NCBI GenBank assembly: GCA_004020545.1
Contig: SAQE01000012.1
Coordinates: 60,453 to 124,452 of the forward strand
Reading direction: 5' to 3'
Source: Mesorhizobium sp.
Lineage (GTDB): Bacteria > Pseudomonadota > Alphaproteobacteria > Rhizobiales > Rhizobiaceae
DNA length: 64,000 nucleotides
Shown: piece by piece, positions 63,632 through 64,000 of the stretch
Position numbering within the stretch: the first letter of the stretch is position 1
How the letters are laid out: every line of letters starts with the position of its first letter
Notes under the pieces: generated by a model
What the model was told of the DNA's origin: nothing
What the model saw: only the letters and a program-made list of their open reading frames with translations
Database searches by the model: none
Translations under genes and position numbers: made by a program

Positions 63632-64000
63632 TCCCGTACTCCTTCGGCCACCGTGCTGGCGGCTTCTTCGTGCTTGTGTGCCGCGAGTGGCTCGGACCGT
63701 TCGAAATTGGCGCCGGCAACCGCGTCGCCGATGATCGTCATGACCGGGCCGGTGAGGTCGGCGCGCGCTTCCAGCGACGGCAGGTCGGCCAGCGTGCCAT
63801 GGAAGCGGCGGCGGTTGCCCAGGCTGGCATTCTCGACGACTGCGACGGCGGTATCCGGCGACAGCCCGGCTTCGATCAGCCGGCCGGCGACTTCTGCCGC
63901 CACCGAGCGGCCCATGTAGACGGCGACGGTCGCGCCGGAGATGGCGAGCTTCGCCCAATCGGGCAGCGAGTTGCCCTTGAGGTCGTGGCCGGTGGTGAAG
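63628..64000 (-). CDS. cysG: Siroheme synthase CysG / uroporphyrinogen-III C-methyltransferase (C-terminal part)
   Basis: The gene continues beyond the right edge; the frame is open from 64000. The visible end has FTTGHDLKGNSLPDW, the SAM-binding segment VAVYMGRSVAAEVAG and VIENASLGNRR-like VVENASLGNRR, typical of SUMT or CysG. It methylates uroporphyrinogen III to make siroheme for CysI. A short charged tail (ASTVAEGVRE) closes it. Confidence 0.9.
   Translation of the reverse strand, partial: FTTGHDLKGNSLPDWAKLAISGATVAVYMGRSVAAEVAGRLIEAGLSPDTAVAVVENASLGNRRRFHGTLADLPSLEARADLTGPVMTIIGDAVAGANFERSEPLAAHKHEEAASTVAEGVRE

Overview
The window is a 64 kb, GC-rich stretch of an alphaproteobacterial chromosome, most likely Mesorhizobium or a close relative in the Rhizobiales. 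This rests on the block lptC-lptA-lptB-rpoN-hpf-ptsN, an OlsB-type ornithine lipid acyltransferase, the cysG-DUF2849-cysI-cysH-DUF934 sulfur operon, many intergenic palindromes of the rhizobial RIME type, and a CtrA-type site. I see no rRNA or tRNA gene, CRISPR array, transposase, integrase or phage gene. The genus is inferred from family resemblance and gene order, not from a search.

Layout. 1-8.8 kb: the end of a CydC-like ABC exporter subunit, a HerA-like ATPase, a RidA plus amidohydrolase pair, a flavin monooxygenase with an NTF2-like N-terminus, and a KdpD-like DUF4118 gene broken by an in-frame amber codon. 9.1-17.4 kb: a complete kdp potassium system (kdpF, A, B, C, D, E) with two extra tiny membrane-protein genes. 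18-24.7 kb: a Nudix gene, then a tripartite tricarboxylate transporter (tctC, B, A) with a class III CoA-transferase and a citryl-CoA lyase, divergent from an IclR regulator across a 41-bp palindrome. 24.8-31.1 kb: an ArsR regulator with an AHSA1-type partner, small VOC, DUF1801, GNAT and OmdA-like genes, nth, and an Ada-like repair protein. 31.3-33.2 kb: four overlapping genes for secreted proteins (two cysteine-paired paralogues, a possible Ig-like chaperone and an exported protein) behind a perfect TTAA-N7-TTAA site.

33.3-38.4 kb: ribokinase, amidase, LysE exporter, nucleoside hydrolase, and small heat-shock protein with DUF1150. 38.5-43.7 kb: ptsN, hpf, rpoN and lptBAC on the minus strand, joining nitrogen-PTS signalling, ribosome hibernation, sigma-54 and LPS transport. 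44-52 kb: sppA, ihfB, lapA, an ornithine cyclodeaminase homologue, small EVE, VOC and WYL genes, two RNA methyltransferase-type genes, lspA and acuI. 52-64 kb: a hybrid histidine kinase, olsB, a TRIC-type channel flanked by short-repeat elements, grpE, a DJ-1/PfpI protein behind two GntR-type palindromes, a GMC oxidoreductase and the sulfate assimilation operon running off the right edge.

The most promising candidate for an undescribed system is the four-gene secreted-protein cluster at 31.3-33.2 kb. Next are the extra small proteins of the kdp operon and the carboxylate uptake and cleavage module with its nested palindrome.
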